The notes under the pieces: model-generated | Told to the model about the DNA's origin: nothing | Databases searched by the model: none | Seen by the model: the letters and a program-made list of their open reading frames with translations, nothing else | DNA from: Acidobacteriota bacterium | GTDB lineage: Bacteria; Acidobacteriota; Polarisedimenticolia; QHYA01 | NCBI GenBank assembly: GCA_003223995.1 | Contig: QHYA01000143.1 | Coordinates: forward strand, 1 to 10,561 | Length of the DNA: 10,561 bases | Reading direction: 5' to 3' | Made by a program: the position numbers and the translations under genes | Part shown: positions 1 to 7,319 of the stretch, piece by piece | How the letters are laid out: every line of letters begins with the position of its first letter | How positions within the stretch are numbered: the stretch's first letter is position 1

Positions 1-2
1 TG

Positions 3-500
3 CAGAACTCCCTGCTGGTCCTCATCCTCCTGCTGGCCATCGTCTTCGTGGGCTGGCAGTGGATCTCCCTGGAGAAGGAAAGGACCGACTTGGTGAAGCT
101 GAACACCAAGGATGACGCGGAGCTGGCCCGGCTGGCGGAGGTCCGGAAGAAAGGGGAGGAGTACAAGCGCCAGCGGGACCTGCTGGAGCGGAAGGTCAAC
201 CTGATCACACAGCTCAAGAAGAACCAGGCCGTCCCCGTGCACATCCTTGATCAGATCAGCCGGAACCTCCCTGACTTCCTCTGGCTGGATTCGATGAGCG
301 AGAACGGCAACATTCTCTCCATCCGCGGAAAGGCGACGAACTACAATGCCGTGGCTAACTTCTACAACAACCTCGCCGCCTCTCAGTGGTTCAAGAACGT
401 CACCCAGGGGTCCATCTCGGAAGCCGCCGAAGGGGTGACGTTCTCCTTGACCTGCGAGTTCGTTCCGGCGAAGGAAGAGACGCCGGAGACCCAGGGATAG
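3..500 (+). CDS. pilN: PilN, type IV pilus inner-membrane alignment protein (5' partial)
   Basis: PilN is a bitopic inner-membrane protein that pairs with PilO in the periplasm and binds cytoplasmic PilM through its N-terminal tail. The frame is open from base 3 with no stop, so the gene enters from outside the window. The GTG at 48 lies at the end of the membrane helix and is not a credible start. The visible product is 165 residues. Residues 3-19 are a hydrophobic helix (SLLVLILLLAIVFVGW). Residues about 23-70 are a charged coiled coil. A periplasmic PilN-type domain follows, beginning around PVHILDQISRNLPDFLWLD and typical of Pfam PilN (PF05137). The missing part should be the short cytoplasmic tail that contacts PilM, probably encoded just upstream. 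PilO follows after 34 nt. The identification rests on domain pattern and gene order. Confidence 0.9.
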   Translation, partial: QNSLLVLILLLAIVFVGWQWISLEKERTDLVKLNTKDDAELARLAEVRKKGEEYKRQRDLLERKVNLITQLKKNQAVPVHILDQISRNLPDFLWLDSMSENGNILSIRGKATNYNAVANFYNNLAASQWFKNVTQGSISEAAEGVTFSLTCEFVPAKEETPETQG

Positions 501-534
501 CCCCCGGGTCAGGACGGTTTTCAGGGGAACGAGC

Positions 535-1134
535 ATGCTGAAGAACCTACCCTACTGGGGACAAGTGCTGATGGTGGCCGTCTTCGCCGTCGCCCTGGTG
601 TACGTCGCCTACACCTGGTACCCCGGTCTGTCCGAGATCCGCGCGGAGATCAAGACCCTGACGAACGACCACGAGGCGAAGCAGGACAAGATCCGGGAAG
701 GGCAGGCGATCGAGGCGCAGCTTCCCGAGTTCGAACGGGAGATCGCCTCTCTCAAGCAGAAGCTCGAGGACCTCAAGCAGATCCTCCCGACGGAGCCGGA
801 AACAGGGGACCTGCTGAAGTGGATCAAGAACCTCACCGACCAGTCGAACCTGAACCTGAAGTTCTTCTCTCCCGAAGCTCTCAGGGAGGTCGAGTTCTAC
901 AAGGAGTTTCCGATCCGGATGAGCGTCACCGGCGGCTACCACGACCTGGGGCTTTTCTTCGACCGCATCAGCAAGTACTCCCGGATCATCAACGTCACGG
1001 GCGCGAGCATCGACGGCATTCCCGCGCAGGGCGATGTCAGCATCAAGGCCGATTTCACGGCAACCACCTTCATCTACAACGAGCAGGCGGAAAAGAAGGT
1101 GGAGGCGCCGAAGGTCGCAAAGAGGGCGAGGTAA
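535..1134 (+). CDS. pilO: PilO, type IV pilus inner-membrane alignment protein
   Basis: PilO forms heterodimers with PilN and, with PilP, links the inner-membrane pilus platform to the PilQ secretin. The 199-residue product has the family layout. A short N-terminus is followed by one membrane helix at about residues 9-29 (GQVLMVAVFAVALVYVAY). A coiled coil spans about 33-85, rich in E, K, Q and L. A periplasmic ferredoxin-like PilO domain starts around PTEPETGDLLKWI and includes FPIRMSVTGGYHDLGLFFDRIS, shown here in part as a recognisable PilO signature. Length is typical for the family. The ATG at 535 has a purine-rich AGGGGAACG upstream (523-531). The stop codon is followed directly by the pilP start with no gap, so translation is probably coupled. 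Nothing in the gene looks damaged. Confidence 0.93.
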   Translation: MLKNLPYWGQVLMVAVFAVALVYVAYTWYPGLSEIRAEIKTLTNDHEAKQDKIREGQAIEAQLPEFEREIASLKQKLEDLKQILPTEPETGDLLKWIKNLTDQSNLNLKFFSPEALREVEFYKEFPIRMSVTGGYHDLGLFFDRISKYSRIINVTGASIDGIPAQGDVSIKADFTATTFIYNEQAEKKVEAPKVAKRAR

Positions 1135-1794
1135 ATGAAAGGCACTTTTCTGTGCGCCGCGGTCCTGGCGGCTCTGACGGCTGCTGGCTCGAGCCAGGCG
1201 GCGCCCAATCCTCCGACGAAGCCGGCGGCGAAGTCGGCCACGCAAACGAAGGAGGAGGCGAGAGCCGCCGAAGCAAGAACGGCGAAGACCTCGGAGTCCA
1301 AGGACGCCGCGGCCAGCGGGGCCAAGGCCTCCTCCACAGCCGTGCCGGCCGCGCCCGTCGTCTCTCCCGAAGCCTCGCAGACGATCGAGAAGATCATGAA
1401 GGACCGGGAAGCACTGATCACAGGAAAGCACTTCACCTATGACCCCGGCGGCCGGCGTGACCCATTCCGGTCGCTGGTGGAACAGGTTCGGAAAGAAAGA
1501 GGGCAGCGGCCGAGGGGGATCAGGGGGATGACGATCGGGGAGATCGACCTGGTAGGGGTGATCAAGAAGCCGGGGGGCAACATCGCCTTCTTCAACGGTT
1601 CCGACAACAGAGGGTATTTTCTCAAGATCGGCGACGAGCTTTTCGACGGCCGGCTCATCGCCATCGACCCGAAGCAGGGGACGGTGACGTTCCGCCAGCA
1701 GGTGGACGATCCCCGTCAGATCAAGCCGTATCGCGACATCATCAAGCGACTGGTTCCCCTGGAGCAGGAGGACGCTCATGAGAGTGGTGGCTAG
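1135..1794 (+). CDS. pilP: PilP, type IV pilus assembly protein
   Basis: PilP is the periplasmic connector that binds PilN/PilO and the N-terminal part of PilQ. The product is 219 residues. Residues 1-22 resemble a Sec signal peptide ending near SSQA|AP. Residues about 23-85 are a low-complexity Ala/Lys/Thr/Ser linker. The C-terminal part is a PilP domain (PF04351), introduced by the characteristic GRRDPFRSL and continuing through GEIDLVGVIKKPGG, GYFLKIGDELFDG and GTVTFRQQ. The best-known PilP proteins are lipoproteins. Here the only early cysteine (Cys7) is inside the hydrophobic stretch and is not preceded by a lipobox, so a soluble or uncleaved form is more likely. The start abuts the pilO stop, and the 3' end overlaps the pilQ start by 17 nt. 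Confidence 0.92.
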   Translation: MKGTFLCAAVLAALTAAGSSQAAPNPPTKPAAKSATQTKEEARAAEARTAKTSESKDAAASGAKASSTAVPAAPVVSPEASQTIEKIMKDREALITGKHFTYDPGGRRDPFRSLVEQVRKERGQRPRGIRGMTIGEIDLVGVIKKPGGNIAFFNGSDNRGYFLKIGDELFDGRLIAIDPKQGTVTFRQQVDDPRQIKPYRDIIKRLVPLEQEDAHESGG

Positions 1795-2071
1795 ACCCGT
1801 CCGGTTCGGTTTCCTGGCGCTGCTGCTGTCGGCCGGCCTCGCTCCGGCGGCCAGCGGGGCCCCGGAAGCCTTCTCGCCTGCCTCGCCGCGGGAAAACGAG
1901 GGGGAAGGAGTCCCCGCATCGGCCGTGAGCTTGCCGGTCCGCTCCCTCCGAGGAATCGATGTTTCGACCGCTCCCTCCGGTGGGGATCGCGTCGTCCTCA
2001 GGCTCGACGGTGAGCCGCGCTACCGGCTCTTCGATGTCGAGGACCCCTTTCGGGTCGTGATCGACCCATGA
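1778..2071 (+). CDS. pilQ: PilQ N-terminal fragment: signal peptide and first half of AMIN domain (frame broken)
   Basis: This 97-residue frame is the true 5' end of the secretin gene. It starts at an ATG 6 nt after a perfect AGGAGG (1766-1771) and overlaps the end of pilP. Residues 1-27 form a signal peptide (VRFGFLALLLSAGLAPAASG). Residues about 50-97 match the opening of an AMIN domain (PF11741): LRGIDVSTAPSGGDRVVLRL, then YRLFDVEDPFRVVID. The frame then stops (TGA 2069-2071). The rest of the AMIN domain and all secretin domains continue in the next frame, which begins at an overlapping ATG. By comparison with PilQ AMIN domains as I remember them, about 35 residues between the two RVVxD-like strands are missing. 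Either this is an inactivating deletion or the assembly has lost bases. As written, this product could not form a secretin. Confidence 0.85.
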   Translation: MRVVARPVRFGFLALLLSAGLAPAASGAPEAFSPASPRENEGEGVPASAVSLPVRSLRGIDVSTAPSGGDRVVLRLDGEPRYRLFDVEDPFRVVIDP

Positions 2072-4080
2072 ACGGCCGGCACGCGGTCAAGGCACGGGTC
2101 GAAGGAAACAGTCTCGTCATCGATGTCGCCGGATCCGAGGGGTCCGGGAGCCGCTCGGATGAGACGGCCGAGTCGCTTGGGCGTGGTTCCGAAGTGGCCG
2201 ACTCCGCGACCGCGCCCGAGCCGGCGAGGACGGCGGAGGCTGTCGAGGCCGCGCCTCGCACCCCGCAAGCCGGGTTCGTCGATCCGTCAAGATCCCGGCT
2301 TTCCGCGGCCGGGCCGCCAACCCAGACGTCCGAGCCGCGGGCTGCCGTTGAGCCTCCCGCTCACGCTGATCCGCCCGAGCCCTCCGTCGGTGCCGAGCCT
2401 CCTCGCACCGCAGACACACACGATTCTCCCAAGCTGGTCGTCGGCAGCCTGCCGGGGGCCCCTCCCGGGACCGTCCGGCAGATCGATGCCGAGCAGCCGC
2501 GGGGTGAGCGGGCTCCGGACGGCCGGACCTCCTCGCCCCTTCCAGCAAGACCTGGCGGGCCGGAGACGATGCGCTCCGATCCAGCAGGCACGGCTGGTTC
2601 AGCCGCGAGCCGACCGGCGGTCGCGCCGGTTTCTACCGGTTCCTACCAACCGTCGTTCCCTCAGGCGCCCGCGGTGGCGAATGCACCGGACGCGGCCGGA
2701 GCGGCAGCCGACACCCCTGCCGTCTCCGGGACGGGAGCGGATGTGCCTAAGAAGGGTGCAGAGGCGGCGGAGGCGCCCGCCATGACCGGAGCGGCGCCCG
2801 AGACGATCGCTATGCCGCCGGCCGGCTCGTCCATCTTCGAGAAGAAGACGATTGCAGGCGAAGAGCAGAGGTTCACGGGGAAGAAGATCTCCCTCAACCT
2901 CGTCGATGCGGACATCCGGCAGGTCTTCCGGCTCTTCCACGAGATCTCGGGGCTGAACTTCGTCCTGGACCCCGGCGTCTCGGGACGGGTGACCATCGTG
3001 GTGGACGATGTTCCCTGGGACCAGGCCCTGGACCTGATCCTGAAGAACAACGGGCTCGACAAGGTCCTCGACAACAACGTCATCCGGATCGCGACCACCC
3101 AGAAGCTCGCGCAGGAGGCCGGCGCCCGAAAGGCCTTGAAGGAGGCCAAGGAGCTCGAGACCGACACCGTCACCATCACCCGGACCCTCTCCTACGCCAA
3201 GGCCAGGGACGTGGACCAGGTCATCAAGACCGGAGTCCTGCTCTCCCCGCGAGGGAAGTCCTTCTTCGATGAGCGCACGAACACCATCATCATCACGGAC
3301 GTGCCGACGAAGATCGAGCCTCTGGACAGGCTGCTGACGAGCCTCGACCGGAAGACGACCCAGGTGATGATCGAGGCGCGCATCGTGGAGACCACGCGCG
3401 AGTTCGTCCAGGACCTCGGGATCAATTGGGGACTCCACGGCAAGCGGACCGACGCCACGACCAACCCCTTCGGCTGGGAGTTCCCCCACAACGCGACGGT
3501 TGACTGGGACCTCAACCTCGCCCGGAACCCGGGCATCAGCGACCTCGCCTTCTCCTTCAGCAACATCAGCAATTCCTTCGCCCTGGACCTTGCCCTCGAC
3601 GCACTGGAGACCGACGGGCGGGCGAGGATCCTCTCGGCTCCCAAGATCGCCACTCGGAACAACGAGGAGGCTGAGATCGAGCAGGGGGTGAGGATCCCGA
3701 TCGTCAACACGACTGCGACGGAGATCAACGTCGAGTTCGTCTCGGCGTCCTTGAAGCTCAAGGTGACGCCCCAGATCACGGCGGAAGGAACGGTGATGCT
3801 CAACCTCGAGGTCTCCAACGACACGCCGGAGCTGTCGATCAGGACCAACACCGGCACCCCGGGGATCCGCACGCAGCGGGCGAAGACCAAGGTGCTGGTC
3901 ACCGACGGAGGGACGACCGTCATCGGGGGCATCTTCGTCGTCAACGAGGGACACAGCGAGTTCGGCGTGCCGTTCCTCCGGAAGATTCCCTTCTTTGGCT
4001 GGCTCTTCAAGTCGCGCAACATCACCAACGAGAACCGCGAGCTTCTCGTTTTCGTGACGCCGAAGATCATCAAGGGCTGA
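2068..4080 (+). CDS. pilQ: PilQ, type IV pilus outer-membrane secretin (main part, separated from its signal peptide by a frame break)
   Basis: PilQ is the gated outer-membrane ring through which the pilus leaves the cell. This 670-residue frame contains the tail of the AMIN domain (residues about 1-21, ending VEGNSLVIDVAG). A Pro/Ala/Ser/Glu-rich linker of about 230 residues follows. An STN (N0) domain starts at about residue 271 (GKKISLNLVDADIRQVFRLF). Next come a Secretin_N module (about 371-430) and the beta-barrel secretin domain, with ILSAPKIATRNNEEAEI and the C-terminal signature VPFLRKIPFFGWLFKSR. The ATG at 2068 overlaps the previous stop as ATGA but has no convincing Shine-Dalgarno. 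A protein starting here would lack a signal peptide. The true gene is therefore best read as 1778-4080 with one internal lesion near 2060-2070. The secretin domains themselves look intact. Confidence 0.9.
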   Translation: MNGRHAVKARVEGNSLVIDVAGSEGSGSRSDETAESLGRGSEVADSATAPEPARTAEAVEAAPRTPQAGFVDPSRSRLSAAGPPTQTSEPRAAVEPPAHADPPEPSVGAEPPRTADTHDSPKLVVGSLPGAPPGTVRQIDAEQPRGERAPDGRTSSPLPARPGGPETMRSDPAGTAGSAASRPAVAPVSTGSYQPSFPQAPAVANAPDAAGAAADTPAVSGTGADVPKKGAEAAEAPAMTGAAPETIAMPPAGSSIFEKKTIAGEEQRFTGKKISLNLVDADIRQVFRLFHEISGLNFVLDPGVSGRVTIVVDDVPWDQALDLILKNNGLDKVLDNNVIRIATTQKLAQEAGARKALKEAKELETDTVTITRTLSYAKARDVDQVIKTGVLLSPRGKSFFDERTNTIIITDVPTKIEPLDRLLTSLDRKTTQVMIEARIVETTREFVQDLGINWGLHGKRTDATTNPFGWEFPHNATVDWDLNLARNPGISDLAFSFSNISNSFALDLALDALETDGRARILSAPKIATRNNEEAEIEQGVRIPIVNTTATEINVEFVSASLKLKVTPQITAEGTVMLNLEVSNDTPELSIRTNTGTPGIRTQRAKTKVLVTDGGTTVIGGIFVVNEGHSEFGVPFLRKIPFFGWLFKSRNITNENRELLVFVTPKIIKG

Positions 4081-4103
4081 CGGCCTGCCCGGGGAGGGGC
4101 TCA

Positions 4104-4499
4104 GTGGGTCAACCGGCCTTCGATTCGGGCGAGGGAGAGGGGGTTTTCGCAGAGACCCTTCGCGACGTCTTGAGGAGGACGGAAGGGGCCCTCGCGGCCG
4201 CCCTCGTGGCCAACGACGGAGTGCCCGTCTGTCTGTCCGGAAAGGCGCCGGGGGGCGGGCTCGGCATCCTCACTGCCCACCTCACGGACCTGCTGAAGCG
4301 GTCGGCGGCCGCGGCCGAGGAATGCGGCGTTGGCCCGACCTCGGAGCTGATCCAGAAGACATCCTCGAACTCGTTGCTGATCCTCGGTGTGACCGGGCAG
4401 TACTCCCTCCTGCTGGTCCTGGACCGCGACGGAAGCATCGGGCGCGGTCGCTGGGAGCTCCGCAAAGCGGCGGAACTGCTCCGCCCGGAGCTCGTCTAG
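4104..4499 (+). CDS. Roadblock/LC7-domain protein (MglB-like)
   Basis: This 131-residue protein has the small alpha/beta Roadblock/LC7 fold (PF03259), the family of MglB, which acts as GTPase-activating partner of the polarity switch MglA. Visible landmarks are ALVANDGVPVCLSG near residues 31-46, the long helix LTAHLTDLLKRSAAAAEECG, then SNSLLILGVTGQYSLLLVLD and a C-terminal helix. Almost the whole protein is the single domain, with no membrane segment or signal peptide, so it should be cytoplasmic and probably dimeric. The GTG start at 4104 is chosen because GGGGAGGGG (4091-4099) lies just upstream. It follows pilQ by 23 nt, so it is probably cotranscribed with the pilus genes. No MglA-type GTPase is encoded in the window. 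A role in pilus polarity is inference. The fold assignment is fairly firm. Confidence 0.78.
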   Translation: MGQPAFDSGEGEGVFAETLRDVLRRTEGALAAALVANDGVPVCLSGKAPGGGLGILTAHLTDLLKRSAAAAEECGVGPTSELIQKTSSNSLLILGVTGQYSLLLVLDRDGSIGRGRWELRKAAELLRPELV

Positions 4500-4511
4500 C
4501 CTTCTCTACCG

Positions 4512-4524
4512 CCCCTCCGAGGGG
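4512..4524 (+). other. Small GC-rich hairpin after the Roadblock gene
   Basis: CCCCT (4512-4516) and AGGGG (4520-4524) pair around a CCG loop, 12 nt after the stop of the Roadblock gene. No T-run follows, so an intrinsic terminator of the usual kind is not supported. It may slow transcription or mark an mRNA end between the pilus genes and the acc block. Confidence 0.3.
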
Positions 4525-4526
4525 TG

Positions 4527-4535
4527 TGCTAGCAT
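4527..4535 (+). promoter_or_regulatory. Possible extended -10 promoter element for accB-accC-thiE
   Basis: TGC-TAGCAT has the TG-n extended -10 form and matches four of six consensus -10 bases. It lies in the 128-nt gap between the Roadblock gene and accB, the longest gap before thiE. There is no good -35 seventeen bases upstream (the region there reads TACCGC). The acc block may have its own weak promoter here in addition to readthrough from the pilus genes. The support is only the motif and its position. Confidence 0.27.
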
Positions 4536-4615
4536 GCGTTCATCGCCGGGCGCCCTCTGCCGAATGGGCCAATAGCCTCGGGACCCCGCCAGGGACCACG
4601 GAGAACAATGATCGC

Positions 4616-4622
4616 GGAGAAG
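4616..4622 (+). promoter_or_regulatory. Ribosome binding site fixing the TTG start of accB
   Basis: GGAGAAG sits about 6-8 nt before the TTG at 4628, a normal spacing. The ATG at 4608 is in a different frame that soon stops, and the longer in-frame extension has no BCCP-like sequence, so this site supports the TTG start. Confidence 0.55.
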
Positions 4623-4627
4623 CAGAG

Positions 4628-5113
<486 letters not shown>

Positions 5114-5119
5114 CATGAG

Positions 5120-6493
5120 ATGTTCCGCAAGATCCTTATCGCGAACCGGGGAGAGATCGCCCTGCGGATCATCTGGGCCTGCAAGGAACTGGGGATTCGA
5201 ACGGTGGCGGTCCATTCGGACGTGGACAAGGACTCCTTGCACGTCAAGTTCGCCGACGAGGATGTCTGCATCGGCCCGGCGCGTAACGCCGATTCCTACC
5301 TGAACATGTCGGCCGTCATCTCGGCGGCCGAGATCACCGACGCCGACGCCATCCACCCGGGCTATGGCTTCCTGGCGGAGTCGGCGCACTTCGCCGAGAT
5401 CTGCCAGGAGTGCCACATCACCTTCATCGGCCCCCCTCCCGAGGTCATCCGTTTGATGGGAGACAAGGTGATGGCCCGCAGGGTCTTCGCCCGGGCGGGC
5501 GTGCCGGTGCTCCCGGGCAGCGAGGGACTGGTCGCCGGCGTCGAGGAAGCGGCGCGGATCGCGGCGGACCTCGGCTACCCGATCATCATCAAGGCCTCCG
5601 CCGGGGGGGGAGGCAGGGGGATGCGCATGGTCGGAAACGAGGAGGACCTCAAGGTTGCTCTCGACATGGCGATGGCGGAGGCCAAGGCGGCCTTCGGCGT
5701 TCCGGACGTCTACATCGAGAAGTATCTGGAGCACCCCCGGCACATCGAGTTCCAGGTCCTCGGCGACCGCTTCGGCAATCTCATCCATCTGTGCGAGAGG
5801 GAATGCTCGATCCAGAGACGCCACCAGAAGCTCGTGGAGGAGGCCCCCTCGCCCGCCCTTTCCCCCGCCCTGCGCGAGAAGATGGCCGAGGCCGCGCTGG
5901 CGGGCGCAAGGGAGGCCGGATACGTCAATGCGGGGACGGTCGAGTTCCTTCTCGATGGGCAGCGGCGCTTCTACTTCATGGAGATGAACACGAGGATCCA
6001 GGTCGAGCACCCCGTCACCGAGAACATCACCGGCATCGACCTCGTCAAGGAGCAGATCCGCATCGCGGCCGGGGAGCCGCTGCCTTACCGGCAGGAGGAC
6101 ATCCGCATCGAAGGGCACTCGATCGAGTGCCGGATCAACGCGGAGGATCCCCTGCGGTTCACCCCCAGCCCGGGGAGAATCCGAATCTTTCATGTGCCCG
6201 GCGGGCCGGGGGTGCGGGTGGACACGGCAGCCCATCAGGACTGCTACATCTCTCCCCACTACGACTCGATGATCGCCAAGCTGATCGTCATGGGAAACAG
6301 TCGTACGGAGGCGATCTCCCGGATGAAGCGCGCGCTCGACTCCTTTGTCATCGAGGGGATCCGGACCAACATTCCGCTGCAGCGGAGGATCATCTCGGAT
6401 CCGGACTTCGAGCGTGGAGAGCTGTCCACGCACTTCATGGACCGGTACCAGCAGCCGCTGGAGACCCCCCTCGCCGTCTCGGAGACCTCCTGA
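5120..6493 (+). CDS. accC: Biotin carboxylase subunit of acetyl-CoA carboxylase
   Basis: AccC uses ATP and bicarbonate to carboxylate the biotin on AccB. The product is 457 residues, close to the 450 or so usual for the free-standing subunit. The biotin carboxylase N-domain opens with FRKILIANRGEIALRI. The ATP-grasp domain contains IIIKASAGGGGRGMRMV (Lys158 in the glycine-rich loop) and MEMNTRIQVEHPVTE, which supplies Glu288, Arg292 and Glu296 expected at the active site. The C-domain includes GHSIECRINAEDP and SPGRI. No key residue is missing and no biotinyl domain is fused, so it must work with the adjacent AccB. The carboxyltransferase genes accA and accD are not in the window. The start ATG follows accB by 6 nt, and thiE follows after 20 nt. 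Confidence 0.96.
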   Translation: MFRKILIANRGEIALRIIWACKELGIRTVAVHSDVDKDSLHVKFADEDVCIGPARNADSYLNMSAVISAAEITDADAIHPGYGFLAESAHFAEICQECHITFIGPPPEVIRLMGDKVMARRVFARAGVPVLPGSEGLVAGVEEAARIAADLGYPIIIKASAGGGGRGMRMVGNEEDLKVALDMAMAEAKAAFGVPDVYIEKYLEHPRHIEFQVLGDRFGNLIHLCERECSIQRRHQKLVEEAPSPALSPALREKMAEAALAGAREAGYVNAGTVEFLLDGQRRFYFMEMNTRIQVEHPVTENITGIDLVKEQIRIAAGEPLPYRQEDIRIEGHSIECRINAEDPLRFTPSPGRIRIFHVPGGPGVRVDTAAHQDCYISPHYDSMIAKLIVMGNSRTEAISRMKRALDSFVIEGIRTNIPLQRRIISDPDFERGELSTHFMDRYQQPLETPLAVSETS

Positions 6494-6513
6494 GCCGGCC
6501 GCGTGCGCCGGAG

Positions 6514-7164
6514 ATGCAATCCCGTCCCATGGCCCTTCCGGCCCCCCTGCCCCCACTCTACGCGATCACGGACCTCGGCGCCGCGCACGGGCAATCCCAT
6601 GCGGAGCTGGTGGCCCGGCTGGCCGCCGCCGGCGCCCGCCTCATCCAGGTGCGCGAGAAGTCCCTGCCCGACGGATCGCTCCTCCCGGACGTCATTGCCT
6701 CCGTGAAGACGGCGCGCTCCGCGGGAGCCCTTCTCATCGTGAATGATCGCGTCGACCTGGCCCTGATCGCCGGGGCCCACGGGGTGCACCTGGGAGAACA
6801 GGACCTGCCGGCGGAAGTCGCCCGGGGGCTGCTCGGCGAGAATGCGATCATCGGCGTGTCGACTCACTCGCCGGCCGGCGCTCTGGCGGCCGCCGGCGCG
6901 CCGGTCGATTACATCGCGCTCGGGCCGATCTACGCTACGCTTACCAAGGCCTCCGAGCGGCCTCCTCTGGGACCGGAGGCACTGGCCTGGGTCCGCTCGC
7001 GGACGTCGATTCCCCTGGTCGCCATCGGCGGAATCACGCTGGAGAAGGTGGCAGAGGTCCGGAAGGCCGGTGCCGATTCGATCGCCCTGATCTCCGACCT
7101 CTACAGCGGCGGCGATTTCGAAGGGCGCCTGGGACAGTATCTACAAGCCTTGTCGAAAGCGTAA
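6514..7164 (+). CDS. thiE: Thiamine phosphate synthase
   Basis: ThiE joins the pyrimidine (HMP-PP) and thiazole phosphate halves to give thiamine phosphate, a cytoplasmic step of vitamin B1 synthesis. The 216-residue product is a single TIM-barrel TMP-TENI domain (PF02581). Landmarks in order are LYAITDLG, GARLIQVREK, LIVNDRVDLALIAGAHGVHL, GEQDLP, IIGVSTHS, DYIALGPIYATLTK and VAIGGITLEKV, matching the substrate and phosphate binding loops of the family. The TenI paralogue is less likely because these ThiE motifs are complete. The start is uncertain. The ATG at 6514 has GGAG touching it, and the ATG at 6529 would put that GGAG 15 nt away. Neither spacing is ideal. The gene sits 20 nt after accC, so there is no room for a TPP riboswitch between them. 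It ends the housekeeping block. Confidence 0.93.
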   Translation: MQSRPMALPAPLPPLYAITDLGAAHGQSHAELVARLAAAGARLIQVREKSLPDGSLLPDVIASVKTARSAGALLIVNDRVDLALIAGAHGVHLGEQDLPAEVARGLLGENAIIGVSTHSPAGALAAAGAPVDYIALGPIYATLTKASERPPLGPEALAWVRSRTSIPLVAIGGITLEKVAEVRKAGADSIALISDLYSGGDFEGRLGQYLQALSKA

Positions 7165-7225
7165 CCCAGGCGCTCTCACCAGAGTTGCTGGACCCCTTGC
7201 TCGCAAGTGCAGGTTTGTAACTAAC

Positions 7226-7268
7226 CCTTGCGTTTTCAAGGAATTAACCAAGGATGACCATTTCCTTG
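7226..7268. repeat. CCTTG/CAAGG inverted-repeat cluster, possible operator
   Basis: Four copies of one pentamer occur within 43 bp in both orientations: CCTTG at 7226-7230, CAAGG at 7237-7241, CAAGG at 7249-7253 and CCTTG at 7264-7268. They form two palindromes. The first is CCTTG-N6-CAAGG. The second is a 6-bp pair, CAAGGA-N8-TCCTTG (7249-7268), whose right arm overlaps the -35 box. A further CCTTG lies at 7195-7199. The placement would suit a dimeric repressor or activator. The regulator is unknown. Confidence 0.45.
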
Positions 7269-7294
7269 ACAATGAATGTCACGGTCACTAGTAT
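7266..7294 (+). promoter_or_regulatory. Sigma-70-type promoter for pilB-pilT-pilC
   Basis: A perfect -35 TTGACA (7266-7271) is followed after exactly 17 nt by TAGTAT (7289-7294), a four-of-six match to the -10 consensus. Transcription would start near 7301-7302 and leave a leader of about 133 nt before the pilB ATG at 7435. The spacer contains GTCAC twice (7278-7282 and 7284-7288). It is the strongest promoter-like signal in the window and suggests that pilB onward is transcribed separately from pilN-thiE. Confidence 0.7.
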
Positions 7295-7319
7295 TTGCCT
7301 CGCCTAGACGGAATCCACT

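Noticed and set aside
547..1779. 410-codon open frame on the minus strand opposite pilO-pilP
   Set aside because: It is the antisense shadow of two clear pil genes in GC-rich DNA. Its translation is Arg/Leu/Asp-rich with no recognisable domain.
2068..2071. ATGA overlap in pilQ as normal translational coupling of two genes
   Set aside because: The two halves belong to one AMIN domain, the second start lacks a Shine-Dalgarno, and the secretin would lose its signal peptide. A lesion fits better.
2599..3954. 451-codon minus-strand open frame opposite pilQ
   Set aside because: Low-complexity Asp/Arg/Val/Leu sequence mirrors the secretin codons. There is no domain or ribosome binding site.
4322..4627. 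Earlier in-frame ATG start for accB inside the Roadblock gene
   Set aside because: It would add about 100 residues with no BCCP character. The TTG at 4628 has a ribosome binding site and gives a typical N-terminus.
5410..6513. Long in-frame N-terminal extension of thiE reaching back into accC
   Set aside because: The extension overlaps accC entirely and is low complexity. ThiE homology begins only at about 6514-6550.
6494..6513. TPP riboswitch upstream of thiE
   Set aside because: Only 20 nt separate accC from thiE, far too short for the element.
7196..7207. CTTGC-TC-GCAAG as an RNA hairpin terminator for thiE
   Set aside because: A two-base loop is too tight and no T-run follows. It is at most a short DNA palindrome.
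7277..7298. Sigma-54 (-24/-12) promoter before pilB
   Set aside because: TGTCACG and TTGC are present, but the GG-to-GC spacing is not the required ten bases. The sigma-70 pair fits much better.
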